NCBI RefSeq assembly: GCF_030272615.1
Contig: NC_081413.1
Coordinates: 17,491,785 to 17,555,784, forward strand
Direction of reading: 5' to 3'
DNA: 64,000 nt
Origin: Cryptomeria japonica
Taxonomy: Eukaryota > Streptophyta > Pinopsida > Cupressales > Cupressaceae
Shown: positions 33,761 to 47,673 of the stretch, piece after piece
How positions within the stretch are numbered: position 1 is the first letter of the stretch
Layout: each line of letters begins with the position of its first letter
The notes under the pieces: model-generated
Told to the model about the DNA's origin: nothing
Databases searched by the model: none
What the model saw: the letters and a program-made list of their open reading frames with translations, nothing else
Program-made: the position numbers and the translations under genes

Positions 33761-34353
33761 AAAAAATTAAAAGTGATGTTTATGACATCGCACATAACTT
33801 TTTTTCTACAAAACATAAAATTTTGATTTTTGGAATATAGGTTTGTAACATCAATATCTAACTCTTGCATTTGGTTTTGTAATATTTTGTTGAATATGTT
33901 TTCAATTAATATTTGAAGTCAAACCAATTATAATTTAGACATAGGTGTATGACATCGTGCATAACTTGTTTTGTATGTATCAAAATTCAATCTTTTTGTT
34001 GGAACAAGGACATCAATCCCCAATTTGTAGATATTTTTTAGAATTTTTTCAATGATTTACTATTTTCCACATCTTTAGAACAAAAAACTTGATGTTCCAT
34101 GAAAAACTTGTGTTTAGTAAAAAATAAAAAATTAATCATAATAAAATATTTAAATTATACTTGTTGGAAAGGTCGTTTCCAAGGCTATGATCTTGCAACT
34201 TGGTTTGTCAAGTTGATTTCATTTGGACCTTCAACCCGAGTTTTGGAAGAGAAAATTTTGAGGAAATTTTTAGAGTGAGGGTGGATAGTCCTAGCTAAGG
34301 AACTACATTTGTAGGTTCCTTAACTCGAAGATCATTATTTTTGAGTGAAGGTG
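33761..34353. other. Non-coding, no feature recognised
   Basis: AT-rich. A loose repetition of 'atgacatcg(c/t)(a/g)cataact' occurs near 33782 and 33949, about 167 bp apart, suggesting an old tandem duplication. Confidence 0.45.
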
Positions 34354-34842
34354 TGTTGGTGTAAATAATTATTCATCATGGATATTATTACACTTTACTT
34401 AAGTTTACCTAGGAAATGCATTTCATAGTAGTTTGGGTATGAGACACTTGGGTGTTTGTGCCACATTGGGATAGTGTGTGTAGGAGAATTTCCACCTTTA
34501 ATGGTGTTGATCTTGTTGTTACACTCCACATTCAGTGGGTGATCCACCTCATGTGGACTATTATATTATTTCTCCTACCTACCCACACCTATTTCCTACC
34601 TACCCTTGTTTCTTATTGAGCCACATGTCATGTTTGTGTGCTCGCATATCCATAAGCCTTGCCTATATAAGCACCCTCATCTACATTGTTTGTACGGACG
34701 ATCACGGGCAATCATTGAACATCTTGTAATGATCCAGTTGATCATATTTTGCATCTTGATAGAATACAGTTTATTCCTATCATATATTTTGTCTCTCTTA
34801 TTTGTGCTTTCCATTGCCTCTTGATCTTGGCAAAATCTCACA
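34354..34842 (+). repeat. Solo LTR, same family as 9976-12444
   Basis: TGTTGGTGTAAATAATTATT ... GGCAAAATCTCACA, 489 bp, matching the other two LTR copies along their length in the opposite orientation. TATA-type CTATATAAGC lies at ~34663-34672. Neither PPT nor internal sequence follows; only TGGTAT, as in a PBS, comes after the end. TSD is not clear (AGGTG / TGGTA). Confidence 0.8.
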
Positions 34843-37590
34843 TGGTATGACCTTCAAGCGAAGGTACTTTTGAACAAAGGTCCTTTTGGGCATGGAAAAC
34901 TTGAGTAACAAGGGACCTTCAAATGAAAGTTCTCAGATAAAAATTAATAAATTTTCTAATTATTTTTAAATCAAAATAGTAATATAATTTTGCATTTTTC
35001 TTCTATTGGGAGATTTTGGAGGAGAATTCTTTTGATAAAGGAATTATCATCATGTTTTACATAGGAGATGGGAAGCAAAAGGACAAGGCAAAATGTGACT
35101 GCACGTAAGCATTTAGTAGAAAAGTCACAAAATTACGTGAAGAAAGAATGTATAGATTATAGACAAAAACAAGGTATGCATTTTTTTTATTTTTGTTTAA
35201 TATTTGTTTCAAAAATATTAGTTTTTTAGTGGAAAAAAATAACTCTTAAATGTAGATAATGTTTTACATGTTTCGATTTTAACTTTTGTCTAGAGGTTAA
35301 ATTCACTTAGAGATGTTCACCCTAGCTTATTTGTCTAAGAATTTGCTTAACTATCAAAGCCACATTAATGCCTCATAGATACATCCTTGCTACTAAATTT
35401 GGGAGAGGCTCGTTTCTTTACTTGCCAAATTGAGTTCAAAAGAGTCATTTTGACTCTATTGTGTCCTTAGACCATACCAAGATTTTGTTGTTCACTTGTT
35501 CTAGTTTGACCTAGAAGTCTTAGTGCTATACTAAAACCTAAGACAATGACGTGATATTGTGTTCAAAGTTGGCTTATTCTCCTAATATTTATCCACTCAT
35601 TATGAGCATATCTATGTATGCATTCAATCTTAGTCTTATCCTTATATGCATTTACTTTCATACATTTGCATATCGACAAATTAAGACTACATTTAAACAT
35701 ACATAGGTACACTTGCCCTGTTGTTTTATATTGATTAGATCATTTTCCCACCCAAACGTCCTTTTTGAGATCATATGGTTGATCCCATAATTATAGACTT
35801 GATGCTTTTATTTTTTAAATGAAGAAGTCAAATTTGGCCAACTATCCCCCTTCATTCTCCCACCCTATGCCAACTAAGTACATGTTTTGTGAAATTTAAT
35901 AATGCATGCATGTTGACTTGTTTACATGGGTGTTTAATTGCATTCATTTACCATCTCTCATCTTTGACAATCCCTATCTCACTAAAGTGAATTAAAGAAG
36001 CAATCAATAGAATAATATTTATATTTGGTACAACAAATTTAGAGTAGTTCATACATGCAGAAATTCATTATGGCCTTCCCTTTCCTATTGTATTGTCTCT
36101 AAACATTTATATACACATTTCCAAGGTTGACCTAGTAGAACTTGTCTCCTTGAATTTGAAGCCATGCCCTTCCTTCAAAGGTATTTACATTAATGAAACA
36201 TCCCTTAAAAATGATTTACAAATACACCCAACCCTCAAAAATTAGAAATAACAAAAAATAAATGTATCAAACAAGAAATTTAAAGAAGAGTAGAAAATCG
36301 CATAGATTGAGTTCATCATACTTAGAGGGAGACATTCAAAACTATGGACTTAATCTAGATTTGCAACTTGATATGTAATTTTTAATTATATTAATTGACA
36401 TTTAGAGATCACATTTCGAGAGGATATACCTTGAGATCTAATTCCATTATATTCTCCAAATATTAATTGACATTTAGCTAAGATTAACCCTAAGAAAAGT
36501 TTACTTTCCTTTAAACACCATTACTATTTAAAGCACAAGAAGCCACGAGTCTATAACTTCTTCTCACGAAAATCTTAGATTCAAAACAATGTGTAATTAA
36601 ACTCATAAACAAGTATAAACTCCAAAAAGACACAGTTGCTCCTAGGAAACAAGAGAGGAAAACTAGAGGCAAAGATAAGGGAATTGGTTTATACTTGTAA
36701 TTTCTTTAATTAATTGACAAAATTATTGTAAATGTAAATGACGATGATGCAATCAATTAGTCGGATATAACAATAATACGATCAATTAACTACTCAATTA
36801 AGGAATATGAGATAGCAATATGGTTATTAATTAATGAATGAAAGCACATAAGCAATAAATTTCAAAAGTAAATACCTCTAAATCTAAAATTTCTATGAGA
36901 ATAAACTCATATCTAAACATCCAAATAAGAAATAATGCAAAAAGAGTTAGGCTCACCAAAATGAAATATTATGGAATTTGGGGTCATAGCCTGTGTATGC
37001 AAACTAAGATCTTATTCATTCACCATTTCCACGTCTTTGTCATTTCATTGGGGAACAACCAATAGGATTCAACCTCAATCCTAAAGGAGAGATGAACACT
37101 TTGATTAATTATTCTATTTTTGTTTTGATTTGATTGGAGATGTTTATGATTATTCAAGATCTAGGTAAAATGATAATAAATTGACAACTTTTAACATAAA
37201 CAACAAGATACAAAACTGAAAAAATCATCACAATAGTATAGATTTAGAATTAGGAGATAGAGAAGAACCTATGACGACAATATGGAGAAAAATATATTGG
37301 GCTCTGTAGTAGGGAACTCTAGTCTTAGGGTGTCTTCATTAGTAGAAGGTTTTAAATTTTGGATTAGAAGGCTATGTAGATCCGTCTCTCCAAAAATTAG
37401 CGTAGAAGTGTCAAAAACTAGTGAAATTTGACATAGTCCAAGGGTTTTTGCTTATTCAAAGTCCGAGACTATCTATCATTATTTATTCTATGTATTTTTG
37501 TAAATATTACTTGTCATATCTATACTTGCACACACAAAAAGAGGAGAAAATGGTTGTATTATATAGGGGCTTGCTTAGGTCAAGCCTTGT
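34843..37590. other. Non-coding sequence, no gene seen
   Basis: No ORF above background and no recognisable TE protein motif on either strand. Confidence 0.5.
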
Positions 37591-38130
37591 GTTGGTGTTT
37601 CCACCTCCACTATAACTATTTTGGATGAAAAGATATCTTGTCTTAAAAAAGGATAGAAGCTAAAACCTTAATGGAAATGATTGAAATGATAAATGATATC
37701 TTTGATATGAAACCCTTGCCTTGAAGATCACACACAAAGCTTAATGTCACTTGTTTGATGTTAATGCACACCTTCATCATGGAGGAACACATGAAATTTG
37801 ATAATGATTGTTGAAACTTGAATGCTTGAATCCTTGATTGTAGACTTATGTCGGTTACCTTGACTATGCTAGATTAAACGCTCAATTGGAATTGATAATA
37901 GATTTTAGGTGATGTTCAAATGAGAGAGGGAGTTGTATTTATATGAAACATACACCTTTTTGGGTTTAGTTTTTGGTTAAGGATGACATCAAGGAGTACT
38001 GTGTCGTTACAACAAAGCTGACTATTAGAATTTAAAATTTGGGGCCAAAATTCTTGGACGGGGGCACTAGGCACACTAGTGTAAGAGGACAAGGGCACTA
38101 GCCACCCTAGTACCAATATTCCAAACCCCA
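37591..38130 (-). repeat. LTR-like promoter region (tentative)
   Basis: On the - strand a CATATAAATACAACTCCCTC TATA-type motif (around 37925-37944) is followed by several hundred bases without coding, ending near TGGAGGTGGAAACACCAACA (37588-37607). This layout resembles U3/R/U5 of an LTR. No second copy, PBS or PPT was identified. Confidence 0.3.
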
Positions 38131-38269
38131 AAAAGGTTGTTGAGTAGGAGATTGCACTAAGATTCCAAAAATGGTCCTGAAACTAAGCACAATCAGACAT
38201 GAGGCACAACCACCAAAGTGAGTTGAAAGTGAGTGTGAAATTGTAGAGGTATACAATTTACTACACTAT

Positions 38270-38763
<494 letters not shown>

Positions 38764-38770
<7 letters not shown>

Positions 38771-39176
38771 TCTCTCTCTCCCCCCTTGAGCTCTATACTT
38801 ATATATATCTCCCTATCTCTCTCCCTCTAGACCTATCTCTCTCTACCTCTCTGTATTAGGATAAGCTGAAATTAACATTGCAAATCCTATATCATTCATA
38901 TGTCTCCATGCTCTAGAAAGTTGTTCCTAGGACATGAAAGGAAAATATTAAATATTTGTATTATATGTCAAATTGCATTTCCATTTTCAAGAGGTGAACA
39001 TGTGTTTATGATGGGGATAATAATAAATGAATAAGATTCCTTCCTAGGCACCTACTTTTGGGAATTTGAATAGCATTACTTTGGGTGCACAAGATAGGAG
39101 GGTGAAAGTTCATCCATTGAGTGATCCAAAGAGTCACCAGGGAGTTACAAAGCATCTAGGAAGCTAAATATTTGAG
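38764..39176. other. Short CT-rich stretch then non-coding
   Basis: 38764-38850 is imperfect CT/CCCT sequence ending the satellite block; the rest is featureless. Confidence 0.5.
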
Positions 39177-39649
39177 TTGCTATGGATCAGGCACCCATGT
39201 TGGATCCATTTGAAGGAAATTATGATTTTATTATGTCTATTCATTGTCTATTATTATAGGTGCGGGTTTTTACAAGTGGTTTCTTGCCTCTTGTTTCGTG
39301 TTACCAATGTGGTTTTTCCTCTCTTAGTTTTGTATGGATTGTCCAACCATGGGATAGTAGTTTTGAATGATTCATTTTATAGGCATCCAAGAGCTATCGA
39401 GTTTGATTAGAGAAGTGAAGTGCAAAATTTTAGATATATCTCTTTTGAATATTATCAATATACTTTCCCTCTTTATTGAGTGTTTTTTTTTTCAAAAGGG
39501 TTTCTCCATGTAAATTTGGTGTCTCATTTGATTGGTAACTTTTATATTGATGTTGAATGTCGCAATCAGTTTATTAAATTTGATTTGGTAATCTAATTTT
39601 TAGATTTGTAATCACATAAAGAAGTTAATATTGTAAGCTTTCTTCACCA
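39177..39649. other. Non-coding, no gene recognised
   Basis: A 77-codon + frame at 39177-39410 shows no family resemblance; the alternative frames are broken. Confidence 0.45.
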
Positions 39650-39654
39650 TATTT

Positions 39655-39875
39655 TGAACACTCCCTCCCTTTCTACTCTCTATTTTTCTCTCACACTCTC
39701 TACCTACATCAAATTCCTCATCTCTCTCCTCTCTCACTCTCTACCTACCTCACCCTCCATTCCTCCCTACATCTCTCTTCTCCCTACCTCTCCTTTCCCC
39801 TCTCTATCTTATCTCTCTATCTACCTCTTCCTCTCTCCCTACCTCTATTTATTTGCATGCATCTCCCTCAATCTA

Positions 39876-39952
<77 letters not shown>

Positions 39953-40170
39953 ATCTACTCTTTATCTCTATTATCCCACTCTCTACCTACCTCACCCTCT
40001 CTCTACTTCTCTCTATATCACCCCTTTCTCTTTCTCCCATATCTCCCTATCCCTCCCTCTCTACCCCTTCCTCTCTCTCTTTCTCTCTCCCTCTATCTAC
40101 ATATCTCTTCCTCTCCCTACCTCCCTTATTTCCTTCTACTCTCTTTCTTCCCTATCCCCCTTCATTGCCT
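39655..40170 (+). repeat. Long polypyrimidine tract
   Basis: About 515 bp in which the + strand is overwhelmingly C and T (CTCTCTACCTACCTCACCCTCC types), with a perfect (CT)n core at ~39878-39949. The 100-codon-plus Ser/Leu frames here are by-products of the repeat. Confidence 0.9.
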
Positions 40171-40249
40171 CTCTCTTTAATTAAGGGGGCAAGGAAGAGA
40201 TAGGGAGGGAGAGGTGGGAAGAAAAAATGGGGAGATGCAAAATAAAGAC

Positions 40250-40535
<286 letters not shown>

Positions 40536-41032
40536 TATAAATATCACTTATACTTAAATTTTTATTTCATGTATATGGTTTGAGGAAGAGGCAAAATCTG
40601 ACCTATACCTAAATAAGGGAGTAGAGAGAGATGAGAAGAGAACGTGACAAAAAAAATTCTTCTTGAAAATATAAGTGCATTATGACTTTGTAGTGATTGA
40701 GCTTAGGCTTGGTCACTACCAAACCGTAACGTGAGTGTGTTCCATTATAACGTTCTCATGTTATGCCTTTATGGCCCCACCATACACCAATTTTTGGTTC
40801 ATCATATTTCTACACTTACCCATCCATAACAACATAGAATGTAGAAACAAAAAATAAATTATAAAGATAAAGATTGGAAAGGATGGAAATAATTGCTCAG
40901 TAATATTATTTCTTGACAAAATAACATTTCAACTATAATACAAGATAATTGATCTTGGTGAATTTAAGTCTTGGATATTGTAAAAATTTGAGAGATTTAA
41001 ACCAGTGATTTTATTCTCAAATTTGAAATGCC
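40536..41032. other. Non-coding, no feature recognised
   Basis: AT-rich with no repeat matched elsewhere in the window. Confidence 0.5.
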
Positions 41033-41340
41033 TCATTTTATTCTACTTTCCAAATAAATTCTCCAATTTAGTTTAAATATTATTTGGTGTTTTTTGCAAG
41101 ATTCAACATGGAAACAAAGATCAAAATAAATTGAAAGACATAAAGTTCCATAAGCTTCATCTCTCTTATCAAGCCATTTTCTCCTTTCTACAACACCTGT
41201 GAGATTAAGATCTATTCCTAATGTGATTCTCTGTACTTCAATTTGAATAATAGCAACTTCATTTGTGACATCCACTCATATCAATTATATGGATTAAGAG
41301 GAATAATTTGGGGGCATATCCATGATGAAATTAAAAAATA
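41033..41340 (-). pseudogene. Ty1/copia gag N-terminal fragment
   Basis: On the - strand, VDVTNEVAIIQIEVQRITLG and VVERRKWLDKRDEAYGTLC with YFDLCFHVESCKKHQ match the gag N-terminus of the element at 15.5-15.75 kb in layout and residues. The fragment ends abruptly toward 41033; capsid remainder, zinc knuckle and protease are absent. It belongs with the leader, PBS and LTR that follow to 42991. Confidence 0.75.
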
Positions 41341-42402
41341 CGATAAGAAACATCAATTTTGACCCTCACAATACAAGAAATCAACCCCTTTATTCAAGAA
41401 GAAATTCCACTTTCAAATTTTCAAAAGGATAAACCAAAGAACAAGATCTAACTTCAAACTAAAATATTATGTAGCTAGTGAAAAATCTACAACAGTGAAT
41501 ATATAATCTAAAAATTTCCTTAATACCTTTCCAATATATTAGTCACAAAAAATCAGAGATCACAACATAAAGTTATGAGCTTGGCAACCAATAATGAATG
41601 TTTGACTTTTAATGGGTGATAACAAGAAACTAAAACAAAATCTGACAAAATTTCTTGCACCGTTGCAAATTGCTTCAAACCAGCTTTCAAACAATATATC
41701 ATTTGTAAAAAAACAACTTTTGGATGAAAATTTATAACAAGGAAAAAAAATAGCCCTCTATTGCAAGTAAGAAAAGGCCCCTTGGCACTATTAGGGTGAC
41801 CAAATGAGTGATTTTGCTAGTTTTTAACATTGTGGGTAGAGTTGAGTGAAGGGAGGGGGTGTAGAGTTGTTGTTCAGGATACTCAGGTGGTTTTGGGATT
41901 AAACCACCAATGAAGATCCATTGTTGGGTGGTGTTATGTGGGTGATCACATCACCCTTTTGGTTTTAGCCTACCACATTGGATGTTATCATTGACTCACA
42001 TGTGCCTATGATCATGGGCCTAAAATCTAAAATGATTTAGCATTCAATTTTTGATAATTTGTACCTTTTATGGTGTCCTAACATAGACCTTACACTAATA
42101 AGGAATATGTCAATTGCATAAAGAATATTCTCTATTAATTTTATTAATAGTGTCTTGAAGATACCTACAAAAAATACAATAGGGCAGGATTTTGTACGAC
42201 TGTACATATATATTCCCTATAAATTCCTTCAAACCCTCTTAAATGGTTAAATGTTTTTGAATCCAAAATATAGATCACCATTTATGAAAATAAGATTTTT
42301 TGGGCCTTTTGTACTCAATTATGAGGTTTATTTTACCTCAAAGTGCACCCAACAAAAGATCCAACCTGGTTATCTTCTAAAATTAACAAAGGATTTATGA
42401 AT
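41341..42402 (-). other. 5' leader of truncated - strand copia element
   Basis: Non-coding, between gag (41.3 kb) and the PBS (42403). Similar in position to the leaders at 11.5-12 kb and 15.8-16.8 kb. Confidence 0.5.
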
Positions 42403-42414
42403 GTTCTAATACCA
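42403..42414 (-). other. Primer-binding site-like sequence
   Basis: GTTCTAATACCA is a two-mismatch form of the iMet-type PBS complement GCTCTGATACCA, directly next to the LTR. Confidence 0.6.
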
Positions 42415-42991
<577 letters not shown>

Positions 42992-44340
42992 CATTTTATA
43001 ACCTTTTTCTCAAAATTTGGCTCTTCTCCTCAGGCACATGAGCATATGCCTCCAAATCAAAATTTCTAAAATGTCTAAATGAAGGATTTTTTCCAATCAC
43101 ACCTCCAAAGGGTCTTATCGATAAGAGTTGATGTAGGAGTCTTATTTACCAACTAATAAGTTGTAGCAACAAATTCTATCCAATTTTTTTTGTTCTAGGA
43201 TGACTCCATTAAGCATACTCCTTGTCATCTCCATCAAACTCCTACTTGTTCTTTCTACAACTACATTCTACTAAGGGGTGTTTAAAGTTGCCTTATGTCT
43301 TACTATTCTATGATCCTTATATAGCTTGTCAATATATGGCAAACAAAACTCATTGCAATTATCAATCCTTAAAATATTAATATATTTACTAGTCTAATTT
43401 TCTACAAGAGCCTTAAAACATTTAAATTGATTGAAGGTTTTAGATGCACTCTTAAGGAAATATATCAATGTCCTTGTACTATAGTAATTAATGAATAAAA
43501 CATATTACATTAACATGAGTGAAAACATCAAAATATATGTAGTCCAATATCTTAGAAGATTTATGAGAATTAGAATAAAATTGAACATAGTTTTATTTTC
43601 CATAAATATAGTGTTACCAAAAATTAAACTTATGGTTACAACCATTTTCCCCCTCAATAAGGCTTTTATTTTTTAAGGTCCCTAGACCCTTCTCTCCTAT
43701 GTGACCCATCCTTTAGTGCCATAATATAACTTTCTTTGTAGAAAATTATTTCTAAAACATGAGCACCCTTGTGTAACAAAAAAGCATGACCATTGGAAGT
43801 GGATACAAAAATCTTCTTTGTTGTTGGTTCTAATGGTGGAAAAAATATTCTATAGAGGACTTCGCTCTAAGAATACAATAACTATTTGAACCATGTATGC
43901 ATCCAAATAAAATAGTGTTTATTTGAACATCCCTAGCAAGCACCATAACTCATCTCACCATCTTGTACTCTCTGCTTTAGATAATAACGTGCACACTTGA
44001 AACATTCAATTTACTTATAGAAGTAAGTTTTGTGCCAAATGAAGGATATGAAGTATAACTTTGATTGCTTTCATTCATCCATCAAGAAATTGAATAAGAC
44101 TCTACTAGAGACAAAAAAATAAATAGATGAGAATCATCTTCAAGGTACACCTTCCCATCATCATATTTTTCATATTTTGTAAACCAACCCTTATGTAAGG
44201 TCATGTGAAAAGAAGTACCAAGGTTAATCAACTAGCACTTTTTGATGCATGTGTAGCCAAGGTTGCGACAAAGACATCACCATCATCTTGGGAGGACTTC
44301 TTAGAATCATCATCATAGTCTCTATTTATCATCATAGTCC
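42992..44340 (-). pseudogene. Ty1/copia GAG-pre-integrase and integrase
   Basis: - strand order: protease-region debris, RMGHIGEKGLGTLKNKSLIE (~43680-43725), CNHKFNFW...YGK-NYVQF, then integrase: FKALVENQTSKYINILRIDN (~43360-43430), LNTP-QNVVVERTSRSLMEM (~43220-43280) and SML. Stops interrupt throughout. The integrase is cut at 42992 by (or joined to) the LTR element. RT and RNase H are not present. Confidence 0.8.
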
Positions 44341-45130
44341 TCCCAAAATTATATCATATACATCCTTATTGTATCATTTATACTAATATAGTATTATCAA
44401 CATAAACTATCTATTTTAAAAACAACATATCTGCTACTCTTATTTCATTGATTGCTCATATTGTCGTCCATCCTAACTTAGTCCCGCTTTCCAAACTTCA
44501 CTCGCTTTCTTCTTGCATGTTTCTGCTCACCACCATTTGTCTTCTCGTTTGCTTCCCTTTCTCAAAGATATTTCTTAATGAAACTCCAACCGATTTGAGC
44601 CTTAGGCTTGCGATCCTCCTTGTCACACGATGCACTCTAGATGAGGAAGGGCCATATCAGAGGGGTGTATTCTGCTATGTGGAGCCAATCTCCTCTCAGT
44701 GCCACAAAGCCCTCGTCTGGTCTGGTAATTGTAATGAAAGCCCCAACTCCCCAACACCATTCATCTCTTACACACATGCTCAAGAGCCAGTGCGCCTAGA
44801 AACAAAGATGCTATATCAATGTTTGTGCGATCTACTTATACTCTACCTTCATAAATTCCTCTCTTAGCATCATCTTCACCACCTAGAGGAATATGGGATC
44901 TTCAATTTTGGATGAATTCCACAATCTGGACCATCGAAAATTTTTCCCCAAAAAGCTATCATTTTTTTTTGTGGTTTGCAGAGATAAGTTTGCTTCCATA
45001 CTTCTAAGAATTCTCTCTATCTTTTGCCATTAAGTTCCACAATGAAATGTGATTACCACCTACCACCACCTTTATATTTCTTCACACCCACCAAACATTT
45101 TGGGAGGGGCATTGCCTTCAATGCTCTATC
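44341..45130 (-). pseudogene. LINE 3' region on the - strand, with possible ORF3 relic
   Basis: Follows the RNase H fragment on the - strand. One reading gives FITITRPDEGFVALRGDW and DRKPKAQIGWSFIKKY (~44560-44610), the latter resembling RERARIGWEAMKLY in the third ORF of the 20-27 kb LINE. No poly(A) end is visible. The antisense 139-codon + frame at 44448-44867 is probably a shadow. Confidence 0.4.
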
Positions 45131-45720
45131 TTTTCAATGCAGAGTAGTTGCTTCCCGTACGCTATCATCCTCAATGGCCTCCTCTTGGAGATTGTCCCAA
45201 ATCTCCTCTCTCTCATACAATAAATTCACCACCCACTTGGACACACTGTTTGCCACCTCATTTCCTTCTCTCCTAATGTGAGATATTCTAAAATTTTGAA
45301 ATGAATGTAGCTTGTTTCTAATGATTTTAATGATCTTGTTCAATTTCTACATTTACATCTCTCCTTTGGCAATAACATTGACGATTATTTGTGAATCGCC
45401 CTCCAGGTGAATATTAGAAGTCAAGAGTTTGCTCGCCAAGTTTATGACGAGCAAAACTGCTTTTGCTTTGGCTTTATTGTTTGTTCTCTCCTCAAGTCTT
45501 TATACACTACATGCTAATATATTTCCACCCCAATCCTAAGCAACACATCCTACCCCAGATGGATCCGGGTTGCCTTTCGAGGCCCCATCAAAATTTATCT
45601 TGATCCATCCCTCTTTTGGTTTCATCCATTCAGTCTTTTCGACTACTCTGTCTAATAGATCAACCCATTGGCGCCCATTAACAAACCAATGTATTATTAA
45701 AACATAACAAAACATAAAAT
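45131..45720 (-). pseudogene. LINE RNase H domain fragment
   Basis: - strand KPKEGWIKINFDGASKGNPD (~45570-45630), SGVGCVA, NNKAKAKAVLL, IHLEGDSQIIVNVI (~45375-45420) and RISHIRREGNEVANSVSKW (~45230-45285) are the ordered motifs of a plant L1 RNase H. Stop codons near 45536 and around 45345. 5'-truncated: nothing of RT or zf-RVT is seen beyond 45720. Confidence 0.85.
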
Positions 45721-45864
45721 AGGTCTCCAATCAATATAGTATGCACACCTCGTTTGTAGCACAGTTAGGTGCCTCCTGCAAGAACTACGAGGTAGTTCCA
45801 CATTGCTGTAAGCCATCTGTAGACCAATATATAGACCACTTGACATAATGAACCATAAAAAAAT

Positions 45865-45892
45865 CTTTCTTTCTTTCTTTCTTTCTTTCTTT
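45865..45892. repeat. (CTTT)n microsatellite
   Basis: About seven TTTC units, followed by a T-rich end. Confidence 0.9.
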
Positions 45893-46299
45893 TTACACAA
45901 AATTATTAAAAATATACTTAAATTATCAATACAAAATAATATAAAAAAATACAAAAATACATTTCTACCTTCTCAATCATAACTTCTTAACTAGATACAC
46001 TATCAATCACCGAAACTTTACACCTAGTATATTCTAGACTAAGATTGACACTAAGATGATAAGTGGTGTGATATAACATCAATATTAATAGGGAAAAAAC
46101 TGTACACCACATATGCTTGTGATATATTGGACTAAATAAACCACTAAAATGATAACACATCTCTTGTAATATGCTAGTATAACGTCAATTTTTTTATTGA
46201 TAACAAGAAGAGGAAAAAAACAAAAGCCAAAAGCATGACATTATCCTTTCTTTTTCAAATAAGAAATAGGTAATGATCAAGAACTTGTTTTTTTAAACC
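45893..46299. other. Non-coding region upstream of host gene
   Basis: AT-rich; could contain the promoter if the CpG patch at 46.3 kb is a first exon. No TATA box is singled out with confidence. Confidence 0.4.
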
Positions 46300-46531
46300 T
46301 TCCGAATGCTAAAAATCCTTGTGCACCGTACCGGCCGACCGTATAGGCGGCCATTCAGCATACATACGAAAGCGTATAGTGGTATCAATTTCGTAGAACT
46401 TAAGCCTAATAGTGATGCGGGCGAGTCGTGCTATGGCCAAGTTCTCTGTCTCTCTTTTTTCTACTTTATTCTGCATTACTGAGCAGGAAATTAATGTGTT
46501 ACAGCAGACCCTGGAATTTCGCCGAAATCGG
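46300..46531 (+). other. CpG-rich patch, candidate 5' UTR exon
   Basis: CG dinucleotides cluster here (ACCGGCCGACCGTATAGGCG, ACGAAAGCG, GCGGGCGAGTCG, TTTCGCCGAAATCG) against very CpG-poor surroundings. The patch ends at a good donor (ATCGG|GTATGC, GT at 46532), and T-rich intron-like sequence follows. Together these suggest an unmethylated promoter or first non-coding exon of the gene at 51.7 kb. There is no direct proof. An 83-codon frame on the - strand has no family resemblance. Confidence 0.35.
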
Positions 46532-47095
46532 GTATGCCTCTGTGTGGACATAATCTTCATAAGTAATGTTTAATTGCGCCTCTGTGAAATGTTAGATTAT
46601 GATTTCGATTACGCCCCCTTTTCTAAATTTTCAGAGCAATGAACATCCATTGAACTTTTTTAAAGAATTTTTTTTTGTAATTTTAGAATTTTAAGTACCC
46701 TTGTTTTTTATGTTGAAGACTTTGATCGCCATGCATGTTTTTATCCTGAATTTTGGAGACTCGTATGTTGCTTTTTACAGAATTTGGACGTCTAGCTTTT
46801 ATGTTTTTAGAATATTATGCAGCCATATCTTTAGTTTTCTGCTCACTTTTAAAGTATTAAAGCTCAAGTTTTTATACACTGTCTATGGATAAATTAACAA
46901 ACCTTATTTGCCTTTTTTAGAATCTTTGATTGCTCTTAGACAGTATAGTGAAGGAACTTTGTCCAGTGACATTTCCAAGGAATTTTCAGTAATTAGCTAA
47001 GCCCTATTTGAGAGGCCTTATTTTGTTGATGCTGTTAATGAGATAAAGGTCCTGGTGTGTCTTTTTATTGGTTTGTTTTGTCCATAAACTAGGTT

Positions 47096-47590
47096 CAGGA
47101 GCTTCACAATCTGTAAGGATGGTTGCCTTTTTTTAATTCATCTTTCATTGTTATTGTTTTTGTTATATAAAAAGGTTATAGTTTTTGGTGTAGCCTCATC
47201 TATGGTGGCTCAGGATGTTGTTGTAATAAGACTTTCCATTTGAATGCCGAGGTGCCCCGCCGTCGAGATGGTGGCACCTTTTTGACCTGACTTATTTTGG
47301 TAGGCTCCTTGTTATGGTTTGAATGAGCCATACTTTGGTGCTCAGGGCTCTGATTTATGCTAGCTGACACAGGACTTGGACCTAGGGCCCCTTTTGGGCA
47401 TACTGAACTACTGGGCTCTTTGTAACTGGCCTTTTTTTTGTTTGCTCCTTGTTATGTTTTAGTTGCGTCTTCATTTTGTCAAGCAGTTGTTGTACTGCTT
47501 GCAAGAGTTTCACAATCTGTAAGAGCAAGTGCATAGTTTTTTCATATACCATCATTATTGATTTTGTTACAGAAAGTCACAATTTTTGGC
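47096..47590 (+). repeat. Imperfect duplication, ~406 bp period
   Basis: GCTTCACAATCTGTAAGGAT (47101) and the downstream ATTGTTTTTGTTATATAAAA recur as GTTTCACAATCTGTAAGAGC (47507) and ATTGATTTTGTTACAGAAAG. Only parts of the unit are recognisable. Confidence 0.5.
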
Positions 47591-47673
47591 ACAGTGTCTG
47601 CGAAGATGGTTCATCCTTTTCTATATTGTGGGAGACTGATGAAACTGACTTCTGGACAGTCTTATGTTTTAAT

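Noticed and set aside
39654-40203. Ser/Leu-rich ORFs of 107-176 codons
   Set aside because: All lie in the CT-rich tract and exist in three frames at once; they are artefacts of the repeat.
44448-44867. 139-codon + strand ORF as a host gene
   Set aside because: It is opposite the 3' part of a - strand LINE fragment, shows no family motif, and lacks a plausible exon context.
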